Of a stretch of 64,000 bases of DNA, positions 16,585 to 24,782 are shown one piece after another (position 1 is the stretch's first letter; each line of letters opens with the position of its first letter). The notes below the pieces were generated by a model that was given only the letters and a program-made list of their open reading frames with translations, searched no databases and was not told the origin of the DNA. The stretch is from Pseudorhodoferax sp047601025. GTDB lineage: Bacteria > Pseudomonadota > Gammaproteobacteria > Burkholderiales > Burkholderiaceae_C. The translations under genes and the position numbers were made by a program. Location of the stretch: positions 2,480,001 to 2,544,000 of the forward strand of contig NZ_JASGJZ010000001.1 of NCBI RefSeq assembly GCF_047601025.1, in the 5' to 3' direction.

Positions 16585-17313
16585 CTAGTCGAGCAGCCGC
16601 AGGACCAGCGCCCGCGCGACCATGGACGGCCGGTTGGCGGTCTGCAGCTTGGCGGCGCAGTTCTTCAGGTGGAAGTGGACGGTGTGGACCGAGACCAGCA
16701 GCCGGGCGGCGATCCGCTCGGCCGTCATGCCGCTGGCGGTCAGGCGCAGGATGTCTTTCTCGCGCTCGGTCAGCGCGGCGGGCGGGGCTTGCTCGGCCGC
16801 GGCCAGCGCGCGGCCCAGTGCGACGTGGGCGATCTGCACCAGGCCGCGCAGGCGCGCCTGCTTGTGCGCCAGTTCGCTGGCGGTGAGCGGCTCGGCCGAA
16901 CGCGACAGCGTCAGCAGGCTGCCCACGCCGACGCAGTCCAGGCTGGACTGTGCCCAGCCATGGCGCAGGCCGGCCGCGCGGGCTTCGTCCCACAGCTGCG
17001 GCGCCTGCGCGAAGAACGCGTCGCTCCAGACCTGCGGGGCTTCGCTGCGCACGCCGTGGCGCACCACGGGATCGACGTCGACGTAGCCGGCCTGCGCGTA
17101 GCGCTGCCTCCAGGCCGTGGGATAGCTGCTGCACAGCCAGACTGGTGCGCGCGTGAGCGGCAGCGGGCGGCGCGTGCCGAAGGCGCAGTACTCGAAGCCC
17201 AGGCTGCGCGCCGCGGCGTCGATGATGCCGAAGACCTCGTCCAGGCCCTGCTTGCCTTCGACCGCGCACAGCAGATCGCCGCACCAGCCCGCGTCCGCTG
17301 GTCCGTTTTCCAT
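16585..17313 (-). CDS. LuxR-family regulator with autoinducer-binding domain
   Basis: A 242-residue orphan LuxR-type protein: N-terminal ligand domain (SLGFEYCAFGTRR, YPTAWRQRYAQAGYVDVDPVVRHG, GLRHGWAQS) and C-terminal helix-turn-helix (LTEREKDILRLTASGMTAERIAARL). The ATG at 17313 is preceded by GGGAGGGGAA, a strong ribosome binding site. It is a diverged paralogue of the LuxR gene that follows on the same strand. It would sense an acyl-homoserine lactone or similar signal made elsewhere. A 12-bp palindrome lies 22 bases upstream. Confidence 0.9.
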   Translation of the reverse strand: MENGPADAGWCGDLLCAVEGKQGLDEVFGIIDAAARSLGFEYCAFGTRRPLPLTRAPVWLCSSYPTAWRQRYAQAGYVDVDPVVRHGVRSEAPQVWSDAFFAQAPQLWDEARAAGLRHGWAQSSLDCVGVGSLLTLSRSAEPLTASELAHKQARLRGLVQIAHVALGRALAAAEQAPPAALTEREKDILRLTASGMTAERIAARLLVSVHTVHFHLKNCAAKLQTANRPSMVARALVLRLLD

Positions 17314-17334
17314 GGTTCCCCTCCCCGGGATTCG

Positions 17335-17346
17335 ATACGCGCGTAT
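17335..17346. promoter_or_regulatory. Palindrome upstream of the luxR-type gene
   Basis: ATACGCGCGTAT is a perfect 12-bp palindrome 22 bases upstream of the luxR-type start codon, followed by the 8-bp palindrome CTCCGGAG. It could be a lux-box-like operator, but it is shorter than the usual 20-bp lux box, so this is a weak call. Confidence 0.3.
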
Positions 17347-17442
17347 TCTCCGGAGCGGGATGTGACTTTGTGTTCGCTGCCTTCCTCCAAAAGAAGGAAG
17401 AACCGCGCCGCGCCCAGCGGATGCTGTCCTCCCCTGGCCCGG

Positions 17443-17598
17443 CGGATCGGCGGGATGCTGGTCGGCGCGGACGCGATCGCGTTGGGTGCGGTAGAGGTAG
17501 AGCGCGACCTGGCGGCCGGCATCGATTGCCTGGTCGATGCGTTCCGGCCGTTGCCGTTGGCGGGCCACGCTGGCCGCATGGTGGCTGTGGCGAGCTGC
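17443..17598 (+). pseudogene. Degraded paralogue of the secreted protein gene at 31719
   Basis: The reading RIGGMLVGADAIALGAVEVE and what follows (DLAAGIDCLVDAFRPLPLAGHA) aligns along its length with RIDEMLVGVDAIALDVVDRD and the next residues of the intact protein encoded at 31719. No start, signal peptide or C-terminal half can be found here, so only about 50 codons survive. Confidence 0.65.
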
Positions 17599-17696
17599 CG
17601 ACGAGCAGCGCGGGGCTCTCTGCCGCGGGCTACGGTGACACGGCGAACAAGACGTGCTGCGGACGGTGGTGGTGCCGCCTGGCGTGCCGCGTTGTG

Positions 17697-17798
17697 CAGA
17701 TCGGCGCGCCGCCGCTGGTCGGCTGCCGTGGTTACACGGCCAGCGGCGCGCAGCTCAAGACATGGGGCCTGGAGGTGCCGGCCGCCGACACCATACGC
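17697..17798 (+). pseudogene. Short rhs-core remnant
   Basis: The frame reads QIGAPPLVGCRGYTASGAQL, then KTWGLEVPAADT. It matches QIGTQWLVSCRTYTASGKLL, then KAWGPAQTAADT in the main rhs gene (near 12,210-12,310). It is an isolated piece of about 34 codons, so rhs-derived DNA extends to this point of the accessory region. The rest of 17599-17971 holds nothing else I can name apart from the hairpin at 17851. Confidence 0.65.
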
Positions 17799-17850
17799 CG
17801 GCGCCGGCTGCGGCGATGCCCGCGACCCGTCCTGCCAACGGAAGCAAGCT

Positions 17851-17873
17851 GCCTCGAAGCGAGGCTTCGAGGC
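17851..17873. terminator. Perfect 10-bp hairpin downstream of the Bug receptor gene
   Basis: GCCTCGAAGC and GCTTCGAGGC pair fully around a GAG loop. It lies about 100 bases beyond the leftward tctC-type stop, where a terminator is expected, but no T tract follows on either strand. Confidence 0.4.
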
Positions 17874-17971
17874 CTCGGGTGATCGGGAACTCGCGCTGGA
17901 GACGGCATCCGTGCATGACCGAGAAAGGGCGGCCGATCATGGCCGGGATGCAATGGACGCGCTGCCGCTCT

Positions 17972-18934
17972 TTATTGCGCTGGCGCGATCTTCTTGAGCA
18001 GGGGCTTGTAGTAGGTATCGTCCCGGACCATTTCCTGGTGGAACGCCGGTGCGTCGGCATAGGCGAGGCCGAAGTTGAGTTTCTCAAGCACTGCGCGGAA
18101 GGCCGGTTCGTCGACTGCTTTTTCCGAAGCGGCACGCAGTTTATTGACGACGTCTTCCGGCATATTCTTGGGCCCGCTGATGCCACGCCATGCCTCGATG
18201 GTGAGGTCGATATTCTGCTCCTTGAGGGTCGGCACGTTCTCGAACCCCTTGACACGCTGATTGGTCATGACGCCGAGCATTCTCAGCTTGCCGGCCTGCA
18301 CGTATTGAGATACTTCCCCGGGGCTGACCGCCACGGCCTGGATGTGCCCGCCGAGCAGTGCCAGGACGGCAGGCACGGAACCTGGAAAGGGGATGTGGTT
18401 GAACTTCACCTGGGTCTTTTCTTCCAGGGCTGCCGCGGCCAGATGCCAGATCGTGCCGGTGCCCGAATTTCCCATTGAAATGCTGTTGGGCCGTTTCTTG
18501 GCGTCCGCAATGAAGTCGTCCATGGTTTTCCACGGGGAGTCCGCCAGCACCGTCACGGCCGACGGATCGGAATTCAGTTTCGCGATCGGCGTGAAATCTT
18601 CGTAGGTGAACTTGCCAATTCCCTGCAATGGAAGGGTCACCATCTCGATGGTGGTGAGCCCGAGCCTGTAGCCATCCGGTTTGGCGGATGCGACGTCCTG
18701 CAACCCGATGGTGCCGCTCGCGCCCGGCTTGTTCACCACGACGACGCTCTGGCCGATATGTTTCTTCACCGCTTCCGCATAGGCCCTGGCAACGGAGTCG
18801 GTGCCGCCACCCGGTTGGTAGCTGACGATGATCTCGATGGGTTTCGACGGGTATGGCTCGGCGACCGTCACTGCCGGCAGGCAGCCAAGTAGCAGGGCCG
18901 ATGAAGCCAGTACACGCGACAGGATATTTCTCAT
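17972..18934 (-). CDS. Bug/TctC-family periplasmic solute-binding protein
   Basis: A 320-residue secreted receptor: signal peptide MRNILSRVLASSALLLGCLPAVTVA, then PYPSKPIEIIVSYQPGGGTDSVAR, the typical start of the family, and GASGTIGLQDVA. Such proteins bind carboxylates, often for TctAB transporters, but no tctA or tctB gene is near. The ATG at 18934 follows AAAGGAGA. It is divergent from the TetR gene and shares with it the region that holds the palindrome at 19010. Its GC content is clearly lower than that of flanking DNA. It probably captures the substrate of the catabolic cluster downstream. Confidence 0.92.
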   Translation of the reverse strand: MRNILSRVLASSALLLGCLPAVTVAEPYPSKPIEIIVSYQPGGGTDSVARAYAEAVKKHIGQSVVVVNKPGASGTIGLQDVASAKPDGYRLGLTTIEMVTLPLQGIGKFTYEDFTPIAKLNSDPSAVTVLADSPWKTMDDFIADAKKRPNSISMGNSGTGTIWHLAAAALEEKTQVKFNHIPFPGSVPAVLALLGGHIQAVAVSPGEVSQYVQAGKLRMLGVMTNQRVKGFENVPTLKEQNIDLTIEAWRGISGPKNMPEDVVNKLRAASEKAVDEPAFRAVLEKLNFGLAYADAPAFHQEMVRDDTYYKPLLKKIAPAQ

Positions 18935-19384
18935 GGCGTCTCCTTTAGAGCCAGCAGCTCGACTTTGATGGGGCATAAATGACTAGCTTCGATCCGTGGC
19001 TGCGAACGGTGACTCGCGAGTCATGAATCGTAATTTATGCGAACTGAATGCCGGCGGTGCTAGTGTTTTCCCGGGGTATGGAGATTCAGGCGAGCGACGG
19101 ATCCAGTCACGTTGCGGGGCAACGGGGCGCGTGCGCGGAAGCCGTGCTGGATGGCGAAGGAAAGGCGGCTGCGGCAGCGGCCCGGTGCCCGCGCATGCCG
19201 GCGTGCAGCGTGCGCTTGTGCGCCGCGCAGGCCTGTCCCGATCCGTTACCGCTTGTTGTAGAGCGATTCTGCCGAGCGTTCCCGGCAGGCGGTGAATGGG
19301 TTATGATGAACCGGCAGTCATGGAAAACAGCAGCGCTTGGGACGATTTTGTTTTCCAAACGTTGTGCATCGTTGGCACCTCTAA
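18935..19384. other. 450-bp divergent control region between tctC-type and tetR genes
   Basis: I see no gene here. It holds the TGACTCGCGAGTCA palindrome at 19010 and, overlapping its end, a weaker relative (TGAATCGTAATTTA, 19024-19037). The DNA near the tctC side is AT-rich and suited to promoters. The rest (about 19060-19300) shows nothing I can identify. Confidence 0.5.
19010..19023. promoter_or_regulatory. Proposed TetR operator 1
   Basis: TGACTCGCGAGTCA is a perfect 14-bp palindrome, 76 bases upstream of the tctC-type start and in the same divergent region as the tetR gene. Related sites stand before the SDR operon (24522) and before the 2-oxoacid dehydrogenase operon (24695). The shared form is TGAnTC, two bases, GAnTCA. 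Confidence 0.6.
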
Positions 19385-20065
19385 ATGACACAGAAAAAAT
19401 TGGATTGGCGAGACGCTGATTCACGCTCGGAGCGTGGTCGTCTTATTCGCATGGCCTTGCTGAAGGCGGCGGCCGAGATCGTCGGGGAAGTCGGATACCA
19501 AAATGCGTCCATTTCGCTGATCACGCAGAGGGCCGGTGTTGCGCAAGGCACTTTCTACAATCACTTCTCGAGCCGGCAGGATATTTTCGATCAGCTGCTT
19601 CCCGCCCTTGGGGAAGAGTTGCTGGAATACGTCAGGGAGTGCGCCAAGAATGAATCGACCGCCGAGGGCAAGGAGCGGGAAAGCTTTGCGGCTTTTTTTT
19701 CTTTCCAGGAAAAACATCCATATTTCTTCAGGATTCTGAATGAAGCGGAGAGTTTCGCACCCAAAGCGTTCGAGGCTCATTTGCAACTGGTTTCCAACGG
19801 CTACGTCAGTTTTCTGAAGCATGCCAAGGAGCATGGGGAATTGCCGGCCTTCGAGATGGAGGAGCTCGAAGTCGTGGCGTTTGTCCTCATGGCGGCCCGA
19901 AGCTATCTTGCATGGCGGTATGTCTACGGGACCGGCCAAAAGAAGAAGATCCCGCCGTGGGTGGTGGACGCATACATGAAACTCGTTCGCCAGGGCATCT
20001 TTGCCGGTTCCTGCGTCGGCACGCAGGAGGCCGGGACGCGCAGGATCTCAAACGCAGAGCGCTGA
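19385..20065 (+). CDS. TetR/AcrR-family transcriptional regulator
   Basis: A 226-residue protein with an N-terminal TetR helix-turn-helix (LLKAAAEIVGEVGYQNASISLITQRAGVAQGTFYNHFSSRQDIFDQL, residues about 24-70) and a helical ligand domain with EKHPYFFRILNEAESFAPKAF. Regulators of this type often respond to acyl-CoA or other pathway intermediates. Its codon use and GC content (lower than the flanks) match the tctC-type neighbour. It probably represses the surrounding catabolic genes through the TGAnTC...GAnTCA palindromes. It is convergent with the large oxidoreductase gene. Confidence 0.9.
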   Translation: MTQKKLDWRDADSRSERGRLIRMALLKAAAEIVGEVGYQNASISLITQRAGVAQGTFYNHFSSRQDIFDQLLPALGEELLEYVRECAKNESTAEGKERESFAAFFSFQEKHPYFFRILNEAESFAPKAFEAHLQLVSNGYVSFLKHAKEHGELPAFEMEELEVVAFVLMAARSYLAWRYVYGTGQKKKIPPWVVDAYMKLVRQGIFAGSCVGTQEAGTRRISNAER

Positions 20066-20160
20066 TGTAGAGGGCGAATGGGGGATTCCGAGACGGAGCC
20101 CCCTGTTCGCCGCAGCCTTCCGGGCGTAGGGGCGATCCCTGCGCTTGCGTAGGCGGCCGG

Positions 20161-23100
20161 CTACAGCGATGCGACCTCTTTTCTCGGGGGCGCTTCTTGC
20201 TCCGTGGTGGATTTCAGCAGCGCGTCGTTCCATCGCAAATCAACGTCTTTGAACGCCTTGTCCTTCACGTGGCCATAGCCCTTGATGCTTTGAGGGATCT
20301 TCGCCATGCGCACGGCTTGTTCGAACGATGCCTCGTCGCGGACTTCCATCATGATGGCTTCCACCGTCGCCTCGTAGCGGCCGATGAGGGCGCGTTCCAT
20401 CTTGCGTTCGGCGGTGTGGCCGAAGGGATCGAAGGCTGTGCCTCGAAGGAATTTGAGCCGGGCGAGGACGCGGAATACAGGCAGCATCCAGCCTCCGAAT
20501 TCGATCTTCCTCGGTTCTCCGGAAATGGGGTCGACCTTGGCAATGCCCGGAGGGGCGAGATTGAATTTGAGGGTGAAGTCGCCTTCGAACTCGCGGTTGA
20601 TTCTTTCCAGGAAGGCCGGATCGCTGTGCAGCCGGGCCACTTCGTACTCGTCCTTGTATGCCAGCAGTTTGAAGTACGAGCGCGCGACCTCCAGGCTCAA
20701 GCGCGTGCTTGCGGAAAAGTTCCGTGCTTCCCATTCGCTGATGCGGCGTACCAGCCGTTCATACTTCTGGGCGTAGGCTTGATTTTGGTATTGCGTCAGG
20801 AACTTCCTGTGCACTTCGATCAGATCGTCCAGTGAATTGGCCTGGTGGGGTGGGACTCCCCGGACCTTCTTGATGGCGCTTTCCACCGCTTCGCCGTCCT
20901 GCGCCGCCAGCCGTCCCCAGGTGAACGCGTCCTGGTTCATCTTCACCGCGACGCCGTTGAGCGCGATCGCGCGCTGGATCGATTCGGCATGGAGCGGCAG
21001 CAAGCCCAGCTGGTAGGCGAATCCGATCAGAAAGAAGTTGGTGGCCACCGAGTCGCCGCAGAGGGTCGTGGCGATGTGGGTCGCGTTGATGAAGTCGACG
21101 TAGCCGTTCCCGACGGCTTTCGTGATCTGCATGCGCAGCGCATCGATCGGGAAGACGAGGTCGGGCTTGCGGGTGAATTCCCCGGGCATGATCCGATGGC
21201 TGTTCACCACCAGCCGGGTCTTGCCGCGCAGCGTCGTGGCGAGCGTCTTCGCCTGGGAGGCGACGACCATGTCGTAGCCGACGATGAGGTCCGCGCCCCC
21301 CGGCGGAACCCGGATGGCGTTGATGTGCTGGTCCGACGCCGCGATGCGCAGGTGGGTCCAGACGGCGCCCCCCTTTTGCGCCAGCCCGGCCATGTCCAGG
21401 CCGCCGGTGGCCTTGCCTTCGAGATGGGCCGCCATGCTCAGGACCGCGGAGACGGTCGTGACGCCGGTGCCGCCGACACCGGTGAGGATGATGGCGTACG
21501 AGCCGGAGGACAGCGCCGGCAAGGTCGGCTCGCGAAGGTGTTCGGCCAGCGCATCCGCTCCGGTGCCGGTCTGCTTGCGCCGGCTACCGCCGTAGACGGT
21601 CACGAAACTCGGGCAGAAGCCCTTGTTGCAGGAGTAGTCCTTGTTGCAGGCGTCCTGGTCGATGGCGCGCTTGCGCCCGAGATCCGTTTCCACGGGCACG
21701 ACGGCGACGCAGTTCGATTTCTTGCCGCAATCGCCGCACCCTTCGCAGACGGTCTCGTTGATCACGAACCGCTTGGCCGGGTCGGGATACTCGCCGCGCT
21801 TTCTCCGCCGGCGTTTCTCGGCGGCGCAGGTCTGGTCGTAGATCAGGGCCGTCACGCCCGGAATCGCCCGCAGTTCCGTCTGGATGCGCTGGAGCTCGTC
21901 GCGGTGGTACGCCCGGATGCCGCCGGGCAGGGCATCGCCCTTCGTGTATTTCCCTGGATCGTCGGTGACGACGACGATGTCCTTGACGCCCTCCGCCTGC
22001 ACTTGCGCGGCGATCAACGGCACCGAGAGCGGCCCGTCGTGGCGTTGCCCGCCGGTCATGGCCACGGCATCGTTGAACAATATCTTGTAGGTGATGTTGG
22101 CCTTGGCGGCCACGGCGGCCCGGATCGCGAGAATCCCGGAATGGAAGTACGTGCCGTCTCCGAGATTCTGGAACATGTGGGTTCGCTTGGAGAACGGCTG
22201 CTCCCCGACCCAGGCGAGCCCTTCGGCGCCCATGTGCGTGAAGCCGAGGGTGTTCCTGTCCATGTACTGCGACATCCAGGCGCAGCCGATGCCGGCGTAG
22301 CCCTTGCTCCCTTCGGGTAGCACGGTCGACGAATTGTGCGGACAGCCCGCGCAGAAGTAGAACGAACGTGCCATCGCCTCTTTGAGAGGCTCGCGGGTCA
22401 GGATGCGGTCGAGCGATGCGAGCCGGTCGGCCAGCGCGGGCGCGTGGATGGGAAGGCGCCTGCCCAGCGCGACGGCGATCTGGACCGGATCCAGCGCCAT
22501 CTCGACCGGAAAGAGGACCTGCTTGTGTTCATCGCGCTTGCCGATGATCCGCGGCGGGCTGCCCGTGTCGTACAGGATGTCCTTGATCTGCGCTTCGACG
22601 AGGCTTCTTTTCTCCTCGACGACGATGAGGAGATCGAGCCCGCTCGCGAAGTCCCGGACGATCTCCGGCTCGACGGGCCAGGTGCACGCCAGCTTGAGCA
22701 GGCGGACACCCGCGTCGGCGATGTTCTCCTCGGGAAACCCGAGGATCTCGAAGGCCTGCAGGACGTCCAGGTACGACTTGCCGTGCGTCACGATGCCGAT
22801 CCGGGCGCCCGGGTTCTCGGCGATCACGCGATCCAGCCGATTGGCGCGGACGAAGGCATGGACGGCGCGCAGCTTGTGGCGCTGCATGCGCACTTCCTGC
22901 GCATGCGGCGTGTCGGGCAGCCGGATGTTCAGGCCATCCGCCGGAAGGTCCGCCATGGCCGGCTCGACGATCGCCAGGGCGGATTCGTCGAAGTGGAACG
23001 ACGCGGTGGCATCGGCGGTTTCCTTGACGCACTTCAGCCCGACCCAGCAGCCCGTGAAGCGCGACATGGCCCAGCCGAAGAGGCCGTACTCGAGGATTTC

Positions 23101-23622
23101 CCGGACGCCGCACGGGTCCAGCACCGGGATGTGCGCATCCATCAATGCGAACTCGGACTGGTGGCAGGTGGAGGAGGACTCGCAGGTGTGGTCGTCGCCC
23201 ATGACCAGCAGGACGCCGCCGTGCCGTGACGAGCCGGCCAGATTGGCGTGGCGGAAGGCATCGCCGGAGCGGTCGACGCCCGGCCCCTTGCCGTACCACA
23301 GCCCGAACACGCCGTCGTAGAGCCCTTCGCCTGCGACCTCGGCCTGTTGCGAGCCCCAGACCGCCGTGGCGGCGAGATCCTCATTCACGCCGGGCACGAA
23401 CTTGACGCGCGCGGCATCGAGCAGCGCCTTGGCCTTGCCCAGCTCGGCGTCGTACATGCCCAGCGGGGAGCCCCGATAGCCGGAGATGTAGCCCGCGGTG
23501 TTCAGCCCCCTGGCCTGGTCCAGCCGATGCTGCGTCAGGGGCAGGCGTACCAGGGCCTGGACGCCGGTCATGATCAGTCGGCCGGTTGCCAGCGCGTACT
23601 TCTCGTTCAGCTTGTCGTTCAT
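20161..23622 (-). CDS. Indolepyruvate:ferredoxin oxidoreductase, fused subunits
   Basis: The 1,153-residue enzyme oxidatively decarboxylates 2-oxo acids, classically arylpyruvates, to acyl-CoA with ferredoxin as acceptor. Order: a pyrimidine-binding TPP domain at the N-terminus (GLNTAGYISGYRGSPLG), a central TPP domain with CAGCPHNSS and GDGTYFHSG, an iron-sulfur segment with CEGCGDCGKKSNC and CNKDYSCNKGFC, and a gamma domain (GVGGTGVTTVSAVLSMAAH). Such one-chain IOR enzymes occur in aerobic proteobacteria. The ATG at 23622 is chosen because sequence before it is not conserved-looking, though its ribosome binding site is weak. It lies downstream of the SDR gene on the same strand, 64 bases apart, probably in one operon. 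The true 2-oxo acid substrate cannot be read from the sequence. Confidence 0.92.
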   Translation of the reverse strand: MNDKLNEKYALATGRLIMTGVQALVRLPLTQHRLDQARGLNTAGYISGYRGSPLGMYDAELGKAKALLDAARVKFVPGVNEDLAATAVWGSQQAEVAGEGLYDGVFGLWYGKGPGVDRSGDAFRHANLAGSSRHGGVLLVMGDDHTCESSSTCHQSEFALMDAHIPVLDPCGVREILEYGLFGWAMSRFTGCWVGLKCVKETADATASFHFDESALAIVEPAMADLPADGLNIRLPDTPHAQEVRMQRHKLRAVHAFVRANRLDRVIAENPGARIGIVTHGKSYLDVLQAFEILGFPEENIADAGVRLLKLACTWPVEPEIVRDFASGLDLLIVVEEKRSLVEAQIKDILYDTGSPPRIIGKRDEHKQVLFPVEMALDPVQIAVALGRRLPIHAPALADRLASLDRILTREPLKEAMARSFYFCAGCPHNSSTVLPEGSKGYAGIGCAWMSQYMDRNTLGFTHMGAEGLAWVGEQPFSKRTHMFQNLGDGTYFHSGILAIRAAVAAKANITYKILFNDAVAMTGGQRHDGPLSVPLIAAQVQAEGVKDIVVVTDDPGKYTKGDALPGGIRAYHRDELQRIQTELRAIPGVTALIYDQTCAAEKRRRRKRGEYPDPAKRFVINETVCEGCGDCGKKSNCVAVVPVETDLGRKRAIDQDACNKDYSCNKGFCPSFVTVYGGSRRKQTGTGADALAEHLREPTLPALSSGSYAIILTGVGGTGVTTVSAVLSMAAHLEGKATGGLDMAGLAQKGGAVWTHLRIAASDQHINAIRVPPGGADLIVGYDMVVASQAKTLATTLRGKTRLVVNSHRIMPGEFTRKPDLVFPIDALRMQITKAVGNGYVDFINATHIATTLCGDSVATNFFLIGFAYQLGLLPLHAESIQRAIALNGVAVKMNQDAFTWGRLAAQDGEAVESAIKKVRGVPPHQANSLDDLIEVHRKFLTQYQNQAYAQKYERLVRRISEWEARNFSASTRLSLEVARSYFKLLAYKDEYEVARLHSDPAFLERINREFEGDFTLKFNLAPPGIAKVDPISGEPRKIEFGGWMLPVFRVLARLKFLRGTAFDPFGHTAERKMERALIGRYEATVEAIMMEVRDEASFEQAVRMAKIPQSIKGYGHVKDKAFKDVDLRWNDALLKSTTEQEAPPRKEVASL

Positions 23623-23686
23623 GCTCGAGTCTTGTGGTCTCGTCGAGGGGCAGGCCCTGGCGTCCAGGGCCACGCATCGTGCGCGG

Positions 23687-24481
23687 TCAGCGGGCCGTCC
23701 AGCCGCCGTCCACGACGACTTCGGAGCCCGTCATGAACGAGGAGGCCGGCGAGGCGAGAAAGACGATGGCCGCGGCGATCTCGGCCGGTTGCGCGATGCG
23801 GCCGATCGGGTGCCTGGCCGCGAGAATCGCGGGAACGTCTTCCGGCTTCACCCCGGAATTGATGACGCGCTGGGCCACCATGTCGCCCATGTCCGTCGCG
23901 ACCACGCCGGGGTGGACCGAATTGCAGCGGATGTGGTAGCCGAGCTCCGCCACCTCCAGGGCCGTCGACTTGGTGAAGAGCCGCACTCCGCCCTTCGTCA
24001 TGCTGTAGATGGACGAAAACGGCGAGCCGACCAGACCGACGGTCGACGACAAGTTGATGATGGAGGCCGAGGGGCCGGCCTTCGGCGTGCCGCGCATCGC
24101 CCGGATGGCGTGCTTCGTGCCCAGGAAGACGCCGCCGAGATTGATCTGCATCAGCCGGGTGACGGTCTCCATGGACGTCTGCTCGATGGGCGATGAGGTA
24201 AAGACGCCTGCGTTGTTGACCAGGATGGTGGGCTGGCCCAGCCGGGTGCCGACGGCCTGGAACATCGCCTCCCAGTCGGACTCGATGCTCACGTCGAGCT
24301 TGAAGTAGGTGGCGGCGAGGCCCTCGCCCCGCAGCGCCTCCTCGGCTGTGCGGCCCCCTTCGGGCTGGATGTCGGCCAGCACCACCTGCGCGCCGGCCCG
24401 CCCCAGCTGCCGGGCCGTCTCCAGGCCGATGCCACGGGCGGCGCCCGTCACGATTGCGATACGTCCATCCAGTGCACTCAT
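23687..24481 (-). CDS. Short-chain dehydrogenase/reductase
   Basis: A 264-residue classical SDR with TGAARGIG (cofactor), NNAG, the active-site Ser in NLSSTVG, and YSMTK (Tyr and Lys of the catalytic set). The acidic ADIQP at the end of beta-2 suggests NAD over NADP. It resembles alicyclic or steroid alcohol dehydrogenases, but substrate is not decidable. The ATG at 24481 has a good AGGAG 8 bases upstream. First gene of the operon that continues with the indolepyruvate oxidoreductase; the proposed TetR operator at 24522 sits in its promoter region. Confidence 0.9.
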   Translation of the reverse strand: MSALDGRIAIVTGAARGIGLETARQLGRAGAQVVLADIQPEGGRTAEEALRGEGLAATYFKLDVSIESDWEAMFQAVGTRLGQPTILVNNAGVFTSSPIEQTSMETVTRLMQINLGGVFLGTKHAIRAMRGTPKAGPSASIINLSSTVGLVGSPFSSIYSMTKGGVRLFTKSTALEVAELGYHIRCNSVHPGVVATDMGDMVAQRVINSGVKPEDVPAILAARHPIGRIAQPAEIAAAIVFLASPASSFMTGSEVVVDGGWTAR

Positions 24482-24521
24482 TTGCGTCGCTCCTCATCTC
24501 ATGGATCGCCATAAAGAATGA

Positions 24522-24535
24522 TGACTCACCGTTCA
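24522..24535. promoter_or_regulatory. Proposed TetR operator 2 (SDR-oxidoreductase operon)
   Basis: TGACTCACCGTTCA keeps the TGACTC half-site and the outer TCA of the consensus but mismatches two inner bases. It ends 40 bases upstream of the SDR start codon. Confidence 0.45.
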
Positions 24536-24694
24536 TTTTCTCGCCGGATGATCGGATTTCTCCCCCGGGTTAACCCTGGGTATGCAGATGCAGGGCGGGC
24601 CCTGGCGCCAAGGGGAGAGGGCGCATTGGACCTCGACAACGCCTAGGGTTTTCCAGGGGCTTGAGACGGGAAGAGGGTGCTTACACTCTAAAAA

Positions 24695-24708
24695 TGAATC
24701 ACGATTCA
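24695..24708. promoter_or_regulatory. Proposed TetR operator 3 (2-oxoacid dehydrogenase operon)
   Basis: TGAATCACGATTCA is a 6-2-6 palindrome (extended by one more A/T pair on each side) 75 bases upstream of the E1 alpha start codon. Confidence 0.6.
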
Positions 24709-24782
24709 TCATTCGTAAGTTGCCACGACCAGTTCGCAGCATCTGCCTGGTCGAGGTTCCTCTGCTGGGAGTGAGCCATCCA

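Larger units (their letters stand above)
24482..24782. other. 301-bp divergent promoter region with two proposed operators
   Basis: No gene is present. The region holds proposed TetR sites at 24522-24535 and 24695-24708. A possible rightward -35 (TTGAGA at 24661) with a weak -10 (TACACT at 24682) would put the second operator over the transcription start, but their 15-base spacing is short. Confidence 0.5.
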
